In this document: one piece after another, positions 25,487 to 33,764 of the stretch
Layout of the letters: every line of letters starts with the position of its first letter
How positions within the stretch are numbered: position 1 is the stretch's first letter
NCBI RefSeq assembly: GCF_000717335.1
Contig: NZ_JNYZ01000011.1
Location: 248,001-312,000 of the forward strand
Direction of reading: 5' to 3'
From: Amycolatopsis jejuensis
Lineage (GTDB): Bacteria; Actinomycetota; Actinomycetes; Mycobacteriales; Pseudonocardiaceae
DNA: 64,000 bases
Position numbers and translations under genes: made by a program
The notes under the pieces: model-generated
The model's input: the letters and a program-made list of their open reading frames with translations, nothing else
Told to the model about the DNA's origin: nothing
The model's database searches: none

Positions 25487-26326
25487 CGACAAGGCGGCAT
25501 CGATCGTGGTGTCGAGAAACGCGAGCGTTTCGCGGCGACGGGCGAACGGGTTGCGGTAACCGCGGCGGCCTTCGGCACCTCCGGTGCGCAGGCTCAGGCT
25601 TTCGGCGACGATGCGCTGCCAGCGTGGGTCGAACTCCTGCCACGCGTACCGGCCGGCGCCGCACTTGGACGTCATCTCGCCGGTGGCCAGCAGGTGGTGC
25701 AGGCGGCTCACCCCGAGCACCGCCCACACCGGGAACCACGGGCTGAGGCCGATGGCGAGAGAAAGCGCGCTGCGGTGACGTTTCTGCTGCCACCACGGCC
25801 GCCAGTAGGTGCGGAGGTTGTCGATGGTGAAGGCGCGCAACGCATCCTGGTCGGCCCAGAGGTCCAGCTCGGCAGGTCGCGGGCCGCGTACCGCGATTCC
25901 GTACCGGGCCAGCTCGCAGAACATCACCGGGTCGATACCGGACCGCCCGGCCGGGGTGAATCGATTTTCCTGCACACACGGGACATCGGGACAACCGTCC
26001 GGCCCGGCGGCGAGATCGGCCCGGGTGAGGACCGCGCCGTCGAAATGCGGCCGGGGAAAGCGAGCCACGGTGCGGGCCTGCGCCTCGGCCAGCGCAGCCA
26101 TCTCGGGCGACCCGGATTCCACGCGCCCGTCCGTGACCGCGACGAAGTCGACGTCACTGGCCGTGCTGAGCCGCCCGCGCCCGGCCCCGCGGGGATGAAA
26201 ATCGCCCAATGCCACCGATCCGACCAGGTAGCACCCGGTGACGAGACCGGGCGCCAGCTCGTCCACGGTCGTCAGGAACAGGTCCACACTCCGGGCGGCC
26301 TCGGGCGGAAGATCGGCTCCATCCAT
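25481..26326 (-). CDS. Aminoglycoside adenylyltransferase-like nucleotidyltransferase (DUF4111-like)
   Basis: A 281-residue protein. The nucleotidyltransferase motif is VGSVALGDFHP (about 36-46) followed by an acidic pair in SDVDFVAVTDG, as in AadA-like adenylyltransferases. The C-terminal helical region (YWRPWWQQKRH, then PWFPVWAVLGVSRLHHLLATGE) resembles the DUF4111 domain of these proteins. It probably transfers a nucleotide to a small molecule, but housekeeping homologues of this kind are common in actinomycetes and need not confer resistance. ATG 26326 is chosen. The gene is convergent with TetR and overlaps its end by 6 bp. Confidence 0.72.
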   Translation of the reverse strand: MDGADLPPEAARSVDLFLTTVDELAPGLVTGCYLVGSVALGDFHPRGAGRGRLSTASDVDFVAVTDGRVESGSPEMAALAEAQARTVARFPRPHFDGAVLTRADLAAGPDGCPDVPCVQENRFTPAGRSGIDPVMFCELARYGIAVRGPRPAELDLWADQDALRAFTIDNLRTYWRPWWQQKRHRSALSLAIGLSPWFPVWAVLGVSRLHHLLATGEMTSKCGAGRYAWQEFDPRWQRIVAESLSLRTGGAEGRRGYRNPFARRRETLAFLDTTIDAALSL

Positions 26327-26426
26327 ACGGCCAACCTACCGACCCCGGACCTCGGCTACCGTCCTCGTCATACGAAGCCCGGGAAATGGCAGCGGCCGGT
26401 GACCGGCCCGCGGCGCTGCTCATGCC

Positions 26427-26616
26427 GATTACGGGATCGCGCGCGAAGTGGACGACCTGCGGGCGCTGGTCGAAGCGACTGGGGCGACGCGGGTTTTCGG
26501 CTCGCCTCGCGAGTCCTGCTGCTGGGGCTGGGACACTCCGGCCCGGCGGACGACGGCAACCCGCAGCGGGTTGCGGAGGCCGTGCGCGCGTTCTTCGCCC
26601 AGTCCACTCGGGTCAG
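26427..26616 (+). pseudogene. Alpha/beta-hydrolase remnant
   Basis: A piece DYGIAREVDDLRALVEATGATRVFG corresponds to the helix and strand before the nucleophile elbow of alpha/beta hydrolases, but the GHSSG-type elbow itself is missing. In another frame from about 26513, VLLLGLGHSGPADDGNP continues into RVAEAVRAFFAQ, the final strand, catalytic-His-like loop and last helix. The core between is deleted. Only about 60 residues remain of a protein that is normally 250 or more, so this is a decayed gene squeezed between two minus-strand genes. Confidence 0.6.
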
Positions 26617-27155
26617 TCGACGACCGGCCAGTCCGGGGGCGGTGCGTCGCGCCATCGGACCGTGCGGAGCGGTGCCCACTGTTCCTGGTAGCGCGCGTGC
26701 AGCGCGGACAACCCCATGATCGACCCGGCCAGCACACTCCCGAACAGGATGACCAGCAGGAACACCCCGGCGCTTTCGGCCAGTTCGTCGGCGAAACTGA
26801 GCAGCAGCGCCACCGGCAAGGCGATGAACACCGGTCCCGCCACCCAGCAGAACAGGTAGGTGCGCAGGATCTCGGCCGCGCGCAGCCGGGATTGCCCGGA
26901 CAGCTCGTACCGCTTCCGGTGGGTCCACGGCAGACCGCGGACGGCGTCGAGCATCGCGTCGAGCGTTTTCACCTCGCGCAGGTAGTACCGCTCCAGCGGC
27001 ACCAGCGGCAGACCGAGGGCGGTGAGCCAGCGGGTGGCGAACCGCCACCCGTCCGCGTCCTCGCGGGTGAAGCCGTGTAGCTCAGTGCCGAAACCGTTGG
27101 TACTGGACAGTCTCGGATGGTCGTCGGGAGTCAGCGGCCACACTTCGTCCGGCAT
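26613..27155 (-). CDS. Membrane protein of unknown function (180 aa)
   Basis: The product begins MPDEVWPLTPDDHPRLSSTNG and has a cytosolic-type region of about 95 residues (WRFATRWLTALGLPLVPLERYYL). Two membrane segments follow: TYLFCWVAGPVFIALPVALLLS (as two pieces) and AGVFLLVILFGSVLAGSIMGL. A short tail ends PPDWPVVD. I do not recognise a family. It is the last gene before the cupin operon on the same strand, with about 96 bp between. Codon positions and length look real; function is open. Confidence 0.65.
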   Translation of the reverse strand: MPDEVWPLTPDDHPRLSSTNGFGTELHGFTREDADGWRFATRWLTALGLPLVPLERYYLREVKTLDAMLDAVRGLPWTHRKRYELSGQSRLRAAEILRTYLFCWVAGPVFIALPVALLLSFADELAESAGVFLLVILFGSVLAGSIMGLSALHARYQEQWAPLRTVRWRDAPPPDWPVVD

Positions 27156-27251
27156 TCCGGCACGGTAGCCGCGCTCCTCCGGGACCGGTCCCCGCGCGGT
27201 GCGGGTTTCGGCGCCGGAGCACCGAAACCCGCCTTCCCCGCGCCGCCCCGG

Positions 27252-27614
27252 TCAGCGTTTGGCGTAGTCGACGAACCCCTGCCAGTCGAGCGCCACACAG
27301 GCGGTGTCGCCCTCGACCCAGGCGTCGTGGCCTGGTGGGCAGATCATCACGTCGCCGGGGCCGAACGTTTCTTCCTGGCCGTCGTCCATCCGGACGGTCA
27401 TCCGGCCCGCCAGCACGTACCCGGCGTGCGCGGCCTGACACGAATCGGTGCCGGCAATCGGCTTCACGTGCTCCGACCACCGCCAGCCGGGCTGGAACGT
27501 GGCCCGGCCGACGCCGCCGCTGTCGAGGGTGACCAGCTCGAGGTACCCCATGCCCTGTTCGAACTTGCGGACCTCGTCGGGGGAATCCAGTTGTTTCCTG
27601 ATCATGCCTGCCAT
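27252..27614 (-). CDS. Cupin-domain protein
   Basis: A 120-residue single cupin barrel. Motif 1 is in WRWSEHVKPIAGTDSCQAAH with AGYVLAGRMTVRM, and motif 2 in GDVMICPPGHDAWVEGD. ATG 27614 lies 5 nt after GAGGAGG; the open frame to 27692 overlaps the preceding gene. Metal ligand residues are only partly conserved, so it may be a binding protein rather than an enzyme. It is third in an operon after the FAD oxidoreductase and the DUF1059 protein. Small cupins of this type often accompany such oxidases or stress genes. Confidence 0.8.
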   Translation of the reverse strand: MAGMIRKQLDSPDEVRKFEQGMGYLELVTLDSGGVGRATFQPGWRWSEHVKPIAGTDSCQAAHAGYVLAGRMTVRMDDGQEETFGPGDVMICPPGHDAWVEGDTACVALDWQGFVDYAKR

Positions 27615-27642
27615 CGGTACCTCCTCGGGATTTCCTTCCCGC

Positions 27643-28140
27643 TCAAGGGGTTTCGGCGCGGACGACGTCGAGGTTGCGGTACGCGGGCGCACCGTCGACC
27701 AGCTCGGCCATCCCGGCGGCGATCCGGCCGGTGGCGGGGTGCTTCGAGTTGGTCATGGCGTCCTCGTAGCTCGGGAACTCCACGATCTGCACGTAGCGGC
27801 CGGGCTCGTCGCGGTCGGCGGCCACCACGTACCAGCCTGCGGTGCGCTCGGCGCCGATGTCGCGTTTCCACTCGTCGGCGAGCTCGTCGAACCGGGCCAG
27901 CCGGTCGGAGTCCGCGCGGAACTCGATGAGCTGCACGAACCCGCCCGGCGCGGTGGCCGACGGCGCGTCGCGCAGCTCGCTGCGGATCGCCGCGCGCAGC
28001 TCGTCGTCGTCGGTGTGGCCGTGGACCGTGGCAGCGTGCACGGCAGCAGCGGCGACGACTTCCTCTTCCTCGCCGGTGATGGCGAGCGTGCAGCCGCTTT
28101 CGCTGGGCATGTCGCGGCAGTCGACGATCTTGCGGGTCAT
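27643..28140 (-). CDS. DUF1059 protein fused to a dimeric alpha-beta barrel-like domain
   Basis: A 165-residue protein. The first 45 residues (KIVDCRDMPSESGCTLAITG, then HAATVHGHTD) form a DUF1059 domain, a small Cys/His protein module. The rest (FVQLIEFRADSDRLARF, then GWYVVAADRDEPGRYVQIVEF and SYEDAMTNSKHP) resembles antibiotic-monooxygenase-like ferredoxin-fold domains. Start and FAD-gene stop overlap as ATGA (28137-28140), indicating translational coupling. The fusion of these two modules is less common than separate proteins. A scavenging or quinone-handling role would fit the neighbours but is inference. Confidence 0.75.
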   Translation of the reverse strand: MTRKIVDCRDMPSESGCTLAITGEEEEVVAAAAVHAATVHGHTDDDELRAAIRSELRDAPSATAPGGFVQLIEFRADSDRLARFDELADEWKRDIGAERTAGWYVVAADRDEPGRYVQIVEFPSYEDAMTNSKHPATGRIAAGMAELVDGAPAYRNLDVVRAETP

Positions 28141-29543
28141 CGGGCACCTCCTCGGGGCTGGATGTTGGCGTTGCGGTGGAACAGGTTCTCCGGGTCGTAG
28201 CGGTACTTGACCGCGGCGAGCCGGTCGTAGGTGGCCGGGCCGTAGGAGGCGCGGACGCGGTCCTGGTCGGCCTCGACGAGGAAGTTGACGTAGCTGCCGG
28301 TGTTGCTGGCGAAAGGTTTCAGCGCGGCCCACGTGCGGCGGACCCAGTCCCGGTCGGTGGCCAGCGCGTCCGCGTCGGGAGCGATCGCGTTGAGGTTGCA
28401 TACGTAGTGCGCGCTGCGGGACCCGCCGAACGCCGTCTCGTCCGGGCCGGTGTCGCAGAAAGCGCCGGAGAGACGGAAAATCGGGATGAACGACATCGGG
28501 GACGTCTTGGTCGCCGCAGCCTCCACGAGCACCGTGATCACGTCGTCGGTCAGCTCGTCGAGGTCGACGGCTTTCTCGTACCCGCGGATCCCCCACGGCG
28601 CGGCGTCGTCGAGCATCTGCTGCAGTGCGACGTACGGCATCGGGGTGACGAGCTCGAACCGCGGCGGTACCCCGTGCCGCACCGGCTCGATCATTGCGGC
28701 GTGCTCGGCGGCGGAGCCGAACCCGACCACCACGAGTGCGTGCCCGGCGACGCCCTGGAACGACTCCGGCACGAACGGCGCGGCCGGGGCGGTGAGCCCG
28801 GCCCCGATCAGGACGCCGGAGCGTTGCGGCAGGGTGGGCAGGAAGTCGCGGCAGAAACGCAACGCGTCGGCGCCCTGGTCGAGGTCCCAGAAGAACAGGC
28901 CGAGCTGGATCTCGGGGCCGATCGGGTGCAGGGCGAAGGTGAACTCGGTGACCACGCCGAAGTTGCCGCCACCGCCCCGCAACCCCCAGAACAGGTCCGG
29001 TTCGGACAGCGGCCCGGCGTGCACGATCCGCCCGTCGGCGAGGACGACCTCGGCGCCGAGCAGGTTGTCCACCGCCAGCCCCAGCGTGCCGACCAGCCAC
29101 CCCATCCCGCCGCCGAGGGTCAGCCCGCCGACGCCGGTGTGGCTGATCACGCCGCCGGTGACCGCGAGCCCGTGGGCCTGGGTGGCGGCGTCGAGATCCG
29201 CCAGCGTGGCGCCGCCTCCGACCCGGGCGATCCTCGCTGCCGGATCGACCGTGACCGCGTTCATCCGGCTCAGGTCGATCATCAGGCCGTCGTCGCAGAC
29301 CGAGGTGCCGCTGTACGCGTGCCCGCCGCCGCGCACGGCGATCTCCAGCCCGCGCTCGCGGCCGAAGCCGACCGCCGCGGCCACCTCCTGCGCCGACCCG
29401 CACCGCACGATCAGCGCCGGACGGCGGTCGATGTCGCCGTTCCACAGCGCGCGGGCCTCGTCGTAGCCGGGATCGGCAGGGCCGAGCACCGGCCCGGCGA
29501 TGGTGGCGCGCAAGTCGTCTACGTTCCGGACGGTCTGGGTCAT
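28137..29543 (-). CDS. FAD-binding oxidoreductase, berberine bridge enzyme (BBE)-like
   Basis: A 468-residue PCMH-type flavoprotein. The FAD segment is EIAVRGGGHAYSGTSVCDDG with the His that bears the covalent flavin in such oxidases. The GVGGLTLGGGMGWL loop supports the pyrophosphate, and the C-terminal BBE tail has DRLAAVKYRYDPENLFHRNANI. These enzymes oxidise sugars or alcohols, or cyclise secondary metabolites with O2. A second Cys flavin anchor is not clear. ATG 29543 is selected because the FAD domain begins there; the upstream frame to 29669 lacks a site. It is the first gene of the operon controlled by the divergent MarR gene. Confidence 0.88.
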   Translation of the reverse strand: MTQTVRNVDDLRATIAGPVLGPADPGYDEARALWNGDIDRRPALIVRCGSAQEVAAAVGFGRERGLEIAVRGGGHAYSGTSVCDDGLMIDLSRMNAVTVDPAARIARVGGGATLADLDAATQAHGLAVTGGVISHTGVGGLTLGGGMGWLVGTLGLAVDNLLGAEVVLADGRIVHAGPLSEPDLFWGLRGGGGNFGVVTEFTFALHPIGPEIQLGLFFWDLDQGADALRFCRDFLPTLPQRSGVLIGAGLTAPAAPFVPESFQGVAGHALVVVGFGSAAEHAAMIEPVRHGVPPRFELVTPMPYVALQQMLDDAAPWGIRGYEKAVDLDELTDDVITVLVEAAATKTSPMSFIPIFRLSGAFCDTGPDETAFGGSRSAHYVCNLNAIAPDADALATDRDWVRRTWAALKPFASNTGSYVNFLVEADQDRVRASYGPATYDRLAAVKYRYDPENLFHRNANIQPRGGAR

Positions 29544-29789
29544 GGCGGCGAACCTTTCCCGCTGCGGCCGCGCCTGCCGGAGACCCCTGGAACACCCCAG
29601 CCCGGCGCGCATCCTGGTGCTGCTCCGGTGAGTCAGGCCCTGGCGGAACATCTCCGCGGGGCCGTGCATCCTGCGCTCGGCGGCGACCAGCCCGCCGGCT
29701 CACGGTGTGCCGCGCGCCGTCACCTCCGCGAACGGCGCCGCGTGCTGCCGCCCGCACGGGGCGACCAGGAACCCACCCGAAGATAGCAT

Positions 29790-29821
29790 GGCTACCTAGC
29801 AACTTGGTAGCCGCGTAGCGT
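29790..29821. promoter_or_regulatory. MarR operator between divergent FAD-oxidoreductase and marR genes
   Basis: A perfect 7-bp inverted repeat, GGCTACC 29790-29796 and GGTAGCC 29806-29812, with a 9-nt spacer, lies 19 bp before the MarR start. A -10-like TAGCGT (29816-29821) follows, so the marR transcript may be nearly leaderless. The size fits a MarR dimer site. Binding would repress both the regulator and the flavoprotein operon until a phenolic or oxidising signal appears. Confidence 0.65.
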
Positions 29822-29830
29822 GGTAACCTC

Positions 29831-30292
29831 ATGAGTATGGAGGAGCACCCAGAGTTCACCCGTGCGGTGCGCGACCTCGTTCTGGCGGGCGAACGTTTCC
29901 GCGCCCGCGCCGGCCGGCGGCACGGCCTCAACCCGACGGCGCTGACCACCCTGGCGACGCTGCATCTCGACGGCCCGCAGAGCCCGTCCGAGCTCGCCGC
30001 GCCGCTGGAAATCACGACCGCGTCGATGACCGAACTGCTGGACAAGCTCACCGACCTTGGCCTGATCACCCGTCAGCCGCACCCGAGTGACCGGCGCATG
30101 CTGCGGATCGAGCTCACCGCCGCCGGAACTGCCCGGATCACCGGCATTCTCGACGGTTTCGCCACCCGGCTGGAGCCGCTTGCGGACCAGTTCGACCGCC
30201 GCCAGCGGACCGCGATCCTCCATTTTGTCCGGGCCGCACAGCGTAGTTTGCTGGACCCGGAACCTGAGCCGCACGACGATCTGGCGTCCTGA
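29831..30292 (+). CDS. MarR-family repressor
   Basis: A 153-residue winged-helix regulator. The DNA-binding part is PSELAAPLEITTASMTELLDKL followed by the wing in LITRQPHPSDRRMLRIELT, with the DxR wing motif. ATG 29831 is preceded only by 19 bp after the operator palindrome; ATG 29837 is an alternative. It is divergent from the FAD oxidoreductase, DUF1059 and cupin operon, the usual arrangement for a repressor of a detoxification operon. No redox-sensing cysteine is evident, so a ligand is more likely than oxidation. Confidence 0.88.
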   Translation: MSMEEHPEFTRAVRDLVLAGERFRARAGRRHGLNPTALTTLATLHLDGPQSPSELAAPLEITTASMTELLDKLTDLGLITRQPHPSDRRMLRIELTAAGTARITGILDGFATRLEPLADQFDRRQRTAILHFVRAAQRSLLDPEPEPHDDLAS

Positions 30293-30604
30293 CCTCGCCG
30301 CGCGTTGCGGGGTGGTTGTGGCGGCCGCGGAGGCTCGCTCGCGACGTCCGATGGGCGCGAACGGACACCTCGGCCGAACCGGGCGCCGCCGATGCCGGGC
30401 GCGGACCCGACCGGTGACAGCGGGCCGCACGCCACCAACGCTCAGCTCACACCGGTCGCACCAAGAACTGCGCCACCAGCGCTCAACCCCCGAGCCCGCC
30501 GGTGCGCCAAACCGCGTCAGCCCCGAACCGACCCTCCGACATACCGGGCAAACCGCCACCGGACCCGAGGCGCGGCAAGCAATCCCCCACGCATCGACGA
30601 AGCC
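30293..30604. other. 312-bp intergenic stretch with no gene
   Basis: The segment lies between the ends of the convergent marR and dehydratase genes. It is GC-rich, with Pro/Thr-type codon noise in all frames, no RBS-preceded ORF and no tRNA. No clear terminator hairpin with a U-run could be seen. Confidence 0.5.
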
Positions 30605-32347
30605 TCACCCCGCATCGCACGCTCGGTCCACGTCGTGGATCGTGTGGCGGGCTCGGCACAGGAAGTCGAGGTCGCAACCCGAGTTGGTCTGGGTGACGGT
30701 GGTCGCGTACAGCCGGGCGAAACCGCGCTCGGGCAGCGACGGCGAGACAACCTGCGAGGCACGGCGCGCGTCCAGTTCCGCGTCGGACAACTCGACATCG
30801 ATGCGCCGCTCGGTGATGTCCAGGCTGATCACATCCCCGGTACGCACCAGGCCCAGCGGACCGCCGACCGCCGATTCCGGCGCGACGTGCAGCACCGCCG
30901 TCGCGTGGACCGTTCCGCCCATTCGGTTGTCCGAGACGCGCAGCAGGTCGGTGATTCCCTGCGCGAGAAGCTTTGCCGGAACGGGGATCCGGCCGTACTC
31001 CGGCATTCCGACCGCGCCCCTCGGGCCCTGGCCGCGCAGGACGACGACGTCGCCCGGACGGATGTCGAAATCCGGATGGTAGAGCGTGGCCTGCAGTTCG
31101 GCGTTGCTTTCGAAGACCACGGCCCGGCCGCGGTGCACGAGCAGTTCCGGGGTCGCGACGCCGGTGCGGATGATCGCTCCGTCCGGCGCGATGTTGCCGC
31201 GTACCACGGCAAAGCCTCGCGGTGGGGCGATCGGTTCCGCGATCGTGCCGATCACCCGGGGATCCTCGATGACCGCGCTTTCGATCTCCTCGCCGAGGGT
31301 GCGGCCGGTGACCGTCAGCGCGTCCCGGTGCAGGAGCGGGCTCAGCGCATTGAGCAGGGCCGGGACGCCACCGGCGTTGAAAAAGTCGTTGAGGTAATAG
31401 TCCCCCGACGGGCGCAGGTTCAGCAGGACCGGGGTGTCCCGGGACAGTTCGTCGAAGCGTTCGAGCCGGAGGTCGAGGCCCAGCCGCCCGGCGAGGGCCA
31501 GCAGGTGGATCACCGCGTTGCTCGAACCGTCCACTGTGGCCAGTGCGCGGATGCCGTTGTCGAGGGCCTGGGCGGTCATGATCTGCGACGGCCGCACGTC
31601 GTCGGCGATGAGGCGCATGATGTGCTCCCCCGCGTCGCGGCACATGGCGAGACGGCGCGAATCGACCGCGGGAATCGCGGAACTTCCGGCCGGGGCCATC
31701 CCCAGCGCCTCCGCGATGGTCGTCATCGTGGCCGCCGTGCCCATCGTCGTGCAGTGCCCGGCTGTCCGCTCCAGCGACGACTCGAGGTGCCGGATCGCGC
31801 ATTCGTCGAGGTCACCACGTTCGAGCGAGTCGAACGCCTCGTGCATGTCGGCCCCCGAACCGACGTCCCGGCCGCGCCAGTACCCGGTAAACGACGGGCC
31901 GCCGGGTACGACGAGCGCGGGCAGGTCGAGCGACGCGGCGGCCATCAGCATCGCCGGAATCGTTTCGTCGCATGCGCCGAGCAGCACGAGGCCGTCCATC
32001 GCATACGTCGCGGCGATCTGCTCGATCTCCATCGCCAGCAGATTGCGGTGCAGGAAGGAAATCCCGATCGGCCGGGCCGTGTCCGCGCCCATGACCATGC
32101 TGTTGAACACGCGCGGCAGGCCGCCGGATTCGAGGACTGTCTGCTTGACGGCGTCCACCATCCCGTCGAAATGCGTGTGGCAGCGCGTGAAATCACTGGT
32201 GTTCGTGCAGATCCCGACGACCGGCTTGGCGTAGTCCCGTTCCCGCAGGCCCTGGGACTTCAGCGCGGCCCGCTGCAGGAACCCGTTGATCCCCGGCATT
32301 TTCGTCCAGTTCTCACTGCGCAGCCCACGGTCGTCGGCACCGGTCAT
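30605..32347 (-). CDS. IlvD/Edd-family dehydratase (sugar-acid dehydratase-like)
   Basis: A 580-residue Fe-S dehydratase. Cluster-ligand cysteines are seen in GICTNTSDFTRCHTHF (C56), LLGACDETIPAM (C126) and AGHCTTMGTAATM (C199). The 73-residue spacing of the last two equals that of pentonate dehydratases. The C-terminal domain has GGTVHATAVLHVAPESAVGG and ends with IDVELSDAELDARR. It could be dihydroxyacid dehydratase, but the operon context (lyase, GMC dehydrogenase, aldehyde dehydrogenase) favours an aldonate dehydratase yielding 2-keto-3-deoxy acids. It is divergent from the DapA-type gene across a 74-bp region holding a conserved motif. Confidence 0.82.
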   Translation of the reverse strand: MTGADDRGLRSENWTKMPGINGFLQRAALKSQGLRERDYAKPVVGICTNTSDFTRCHTHFDGMVDAVKQTVLESGGLPRVFNSMVMGADTARPIGISFLHRNLLAMEIEQIAATYAMDGLVLLGACDETIPAMLMAAASLDLPALVVPGGPSFTGYWRGRDVGSGADMHEAFDSLERGDLDECAIRHLESSLERTAGHCTTMGTAATMTTIAEALGMAPAGSSAIPAVDSRRLAMCRDAGEHIMRLIADDVRPSQIMTAQALDNGIRALATVDGSSNAVIHLLALAGRLGLDLRLERFDELSRDTPVLLNLRPSGDYYLNDFFNAGGVPALLNALSPLLHRDALTVTGRTLGEEIESAVIEDPRVIGTIAEPIAPPRGFAVVRGNIAPDGAIIRTGVATPELLVHRGRAVVFESNAELQATLYHPDFDIRPGDVVVLRGQGPRGAVGMPEYGRIPVPAKLLAQGITDLLRVSDNRMGGTVHATAVLHVAPESAVGGPLGLVRTGDVISLDITERRIDVELSDAELDARRASQVVSPSLPERGFARLYATTVTQTNSGCDLDFLCRARHTIHDVDRACDAG

Positions 32348-32378
32348 CGTCGATCCTTCCCTTGCAAAGATGCAGACT

Positions 32379-32408
32379 CAAATATTAACATACGACTAGT
32401 TGAACCGG
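32379..32408. promoter_or_regulatory. Conserved operator motif, copy 1 (dehydratase / lyase promoters)
   Basis: CAAATATT (32379-32386), A-A-CATACG, a variable tetrad, then GTTGAACCGG (32399-32408). The same pieces at the same spacing recur at 36860-36889. On the plus strand, -35-like TTGCAA (32362-32367) and -10-like TAACAT (32386-32391), 18 nt apart, overlap it, so a bound protein would block the lyase promoter and probably the divergent dehydratase promoter. Candidate binder: the GntR-Cache protein at 35369-36826. Confidence 0.65.
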
Positions 32409-32421
32409 AGGAGACGACGCA

Positions 32422-33315
32422 ATGAGCCGTGAGCTGTGGCCACGCGGTCTGATGACCGCACTGCTGACCCCGATGCGCGACGACCGCGTGAATCCGGACG
32501 TCATCCCCGCAATGGTGCAGCGGCAGGCCGATGCCGGGGTCGCGGGCATCGTGGTCGGCGGCGGCACCGGCGAGTTCGGCGCGCTCGACCTGGATGAGCG
32601 GCGGCTCATGGCCGAAGCCACCGTCGCGGCCGCCGGGAGCCGCATTCCGGTCATCGTCCAGACCGGCACGCTCGCCACCCGCGATGCCGTCACCCTCACC
32701 GAGCACGCGCAGACCGCCGGTGCTGCCGGGATCATGCTGGCCTCGCCGTTCGGCGAGCCCGTCAGCTGGCGTGAGCGGGTCGCGTTCTACCGCACCCTCA
32801 ACGACTCCACCGACCTGCCGATCATGCTCTACAACACGGGTTCGGCAGGCATCATGACCGTCGATCAGATCACCGAACTCGCCGAGCTGCCTCAGGTGTC
32901 CGCGGTCAAGGACAGCAGCGGTGACCTGGTCGCGGGCAGCGATCTCGTGGAATGGGCCGCCCGCAACGATTTCGCCGCTTACCTCGGGATCGATTCGCTC
33001 CTGCTCCATGGTCTCCACGCCGGCGCGCACGGTGCCGTTCTCGGCAGCGGCAACCTGGTCCCGCGGGTGCTGTCCGGTCTCGTCGACGACGTCTTCTCCG
33101 GCAACGTGCGCGAACGCTGGACAGTCATCCGCGCGATGCTGCGGTACCTCGAAGAAAGCGACAACTACGTGTCCCTGGTCAAGGCCGCCTCGCGGCTGGT
33201 CGGCGTGGATGCCGGTGACGTCCGCGCGCCGTTCGTGATGCCATCGGCTGCCGTGCTCGAGGAATTCGCGCCGCTGCTGCGCGCCGCCGACGAGCTCACC
33301 CGGGTGAACGCCTGA
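32422..33315 (+). CDS. DapA-family aldolase/dehydratase-type lyase
   Basis: A 297-residue TIM barrel. The Schiff-base lysine is K163 in VSAVKDSSGD and the catalytic tyrosine Y137 in LPIMLYNTGS; the GGGTGEFGALDLDER loop is typical of the superfamily. Members include dihydrodipicolinate synthase, 2-keto-3-deoxy-gluconate aldolase, 2-keto-3-deoxy-arabinonate dehydratase and pyrroline-4-hydroxy-2-carboxylate deaminase. With an IlvD-type dehydratase and an aldehyde dehydrogenase, the KDA dehydratase or deaminase reaction leading to 2-oxoglutarate semialdehyde is the most likely. ATG 32422 has GGAGGAG upstream. Its stop overlaps the next start as TGATG. Confidence 0.8.
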   Translation: MSRELWPRGLMTALLTPMRDDRVNPDVIPAMVQRQADAGVAGIVVGGGTGEFGALDLDERRLMAEATVAAAGSRIPVIVQTGTLATRDAVTLTEHAQTAGAAGIMLASPFGEPVSWRERVAFYRTLNDSTDLPIMLYNTGSAGIMTVDQITELAELPQVSAVKDSSGDLVAGSDLVEWAARNDFAAYLGIDSLLLHGLHAGAHGAVLGSGNLVPRVLSGLVDDVFSGNVRERWTVIRAMLRYLEESDNYVSLVKAASRLVGVDAGDVRAPFVMPSAAVLEEFAPLLRAADELTRVNA

Positions 33316-33764
33316 TGCCCGGCAGCATGGTGCCCACGCCGTCCGAGCTGAAAACCGCGCGCGCCGTGGCCGATCTCCTGCTGCCGGGTACCGCGACCGC
33401 TCCGGCGGCCACCGCGGTACCGGATTTCGACCAGCGGTTCACCGAGGCGTGCAATGCCGTTGCGCCCGAAGCACAACAGCTCCGCCTCGCCCTGGCGCGG
33501 GTGTCCGAAAGCCCGCTCGATTGGGATTCGTTACGCACGTTCGCCGAGACCGAGCCGGAGCTGTTCGACGTCCTCAGTGCAGTGGTTTCCGGCGCGTACT
33601 TCATGAGTTCCCAAGCGTTGGACGCACTCGGCTACCCCCATGGGTCGCGCCGCCGCCCGTCACCGCAACAGATCGCCGACGAGATCGACACCGGCATCCT
33701 CGACGCGGTGCTGGCGCGCCCGTCCATGGTGCGGCCGGTACCCGGGAAGGAGGGCGTGCGATGA
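33315..33764 (+). CDS. Small subunit of a GMC-type dehydrogenase (gluconate 2-dehydrogenase subunit 3-like)
   Basis: A 149-residue protein, MPGSMVPTPSELKTARAVADLLLP, with DFDQRFTEACNAV and PQQIADEIDTGILDAVLARP near the end. The helical pattern and the place directly before a GMC oxidoreductase match gluconate 2-dehydrogenase subunit 3 or other small partners of GMC dehydrogenases. Unlike many such subunits it has no obvious Tat signal, so the complex may be cytosolic or exported with a partner. Start and stop overlap both neighbours (TGATG before, ATGA after), showing strong coupling. Family assignment is moderate. Confidence 0.65.
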   Translation: MPGSMVPTPSELKTARAVADLLLPGTATAPAATAVPDFDQRFTEACNAVAPEAQQLRLALARVSESPLDWDSLRTFAETEPELFDVLSAVVSGAYFMSSQALDALGYPHGSRRRPSPQQIADEIDTGILDAVLARPSMVRPVPGKEGVR

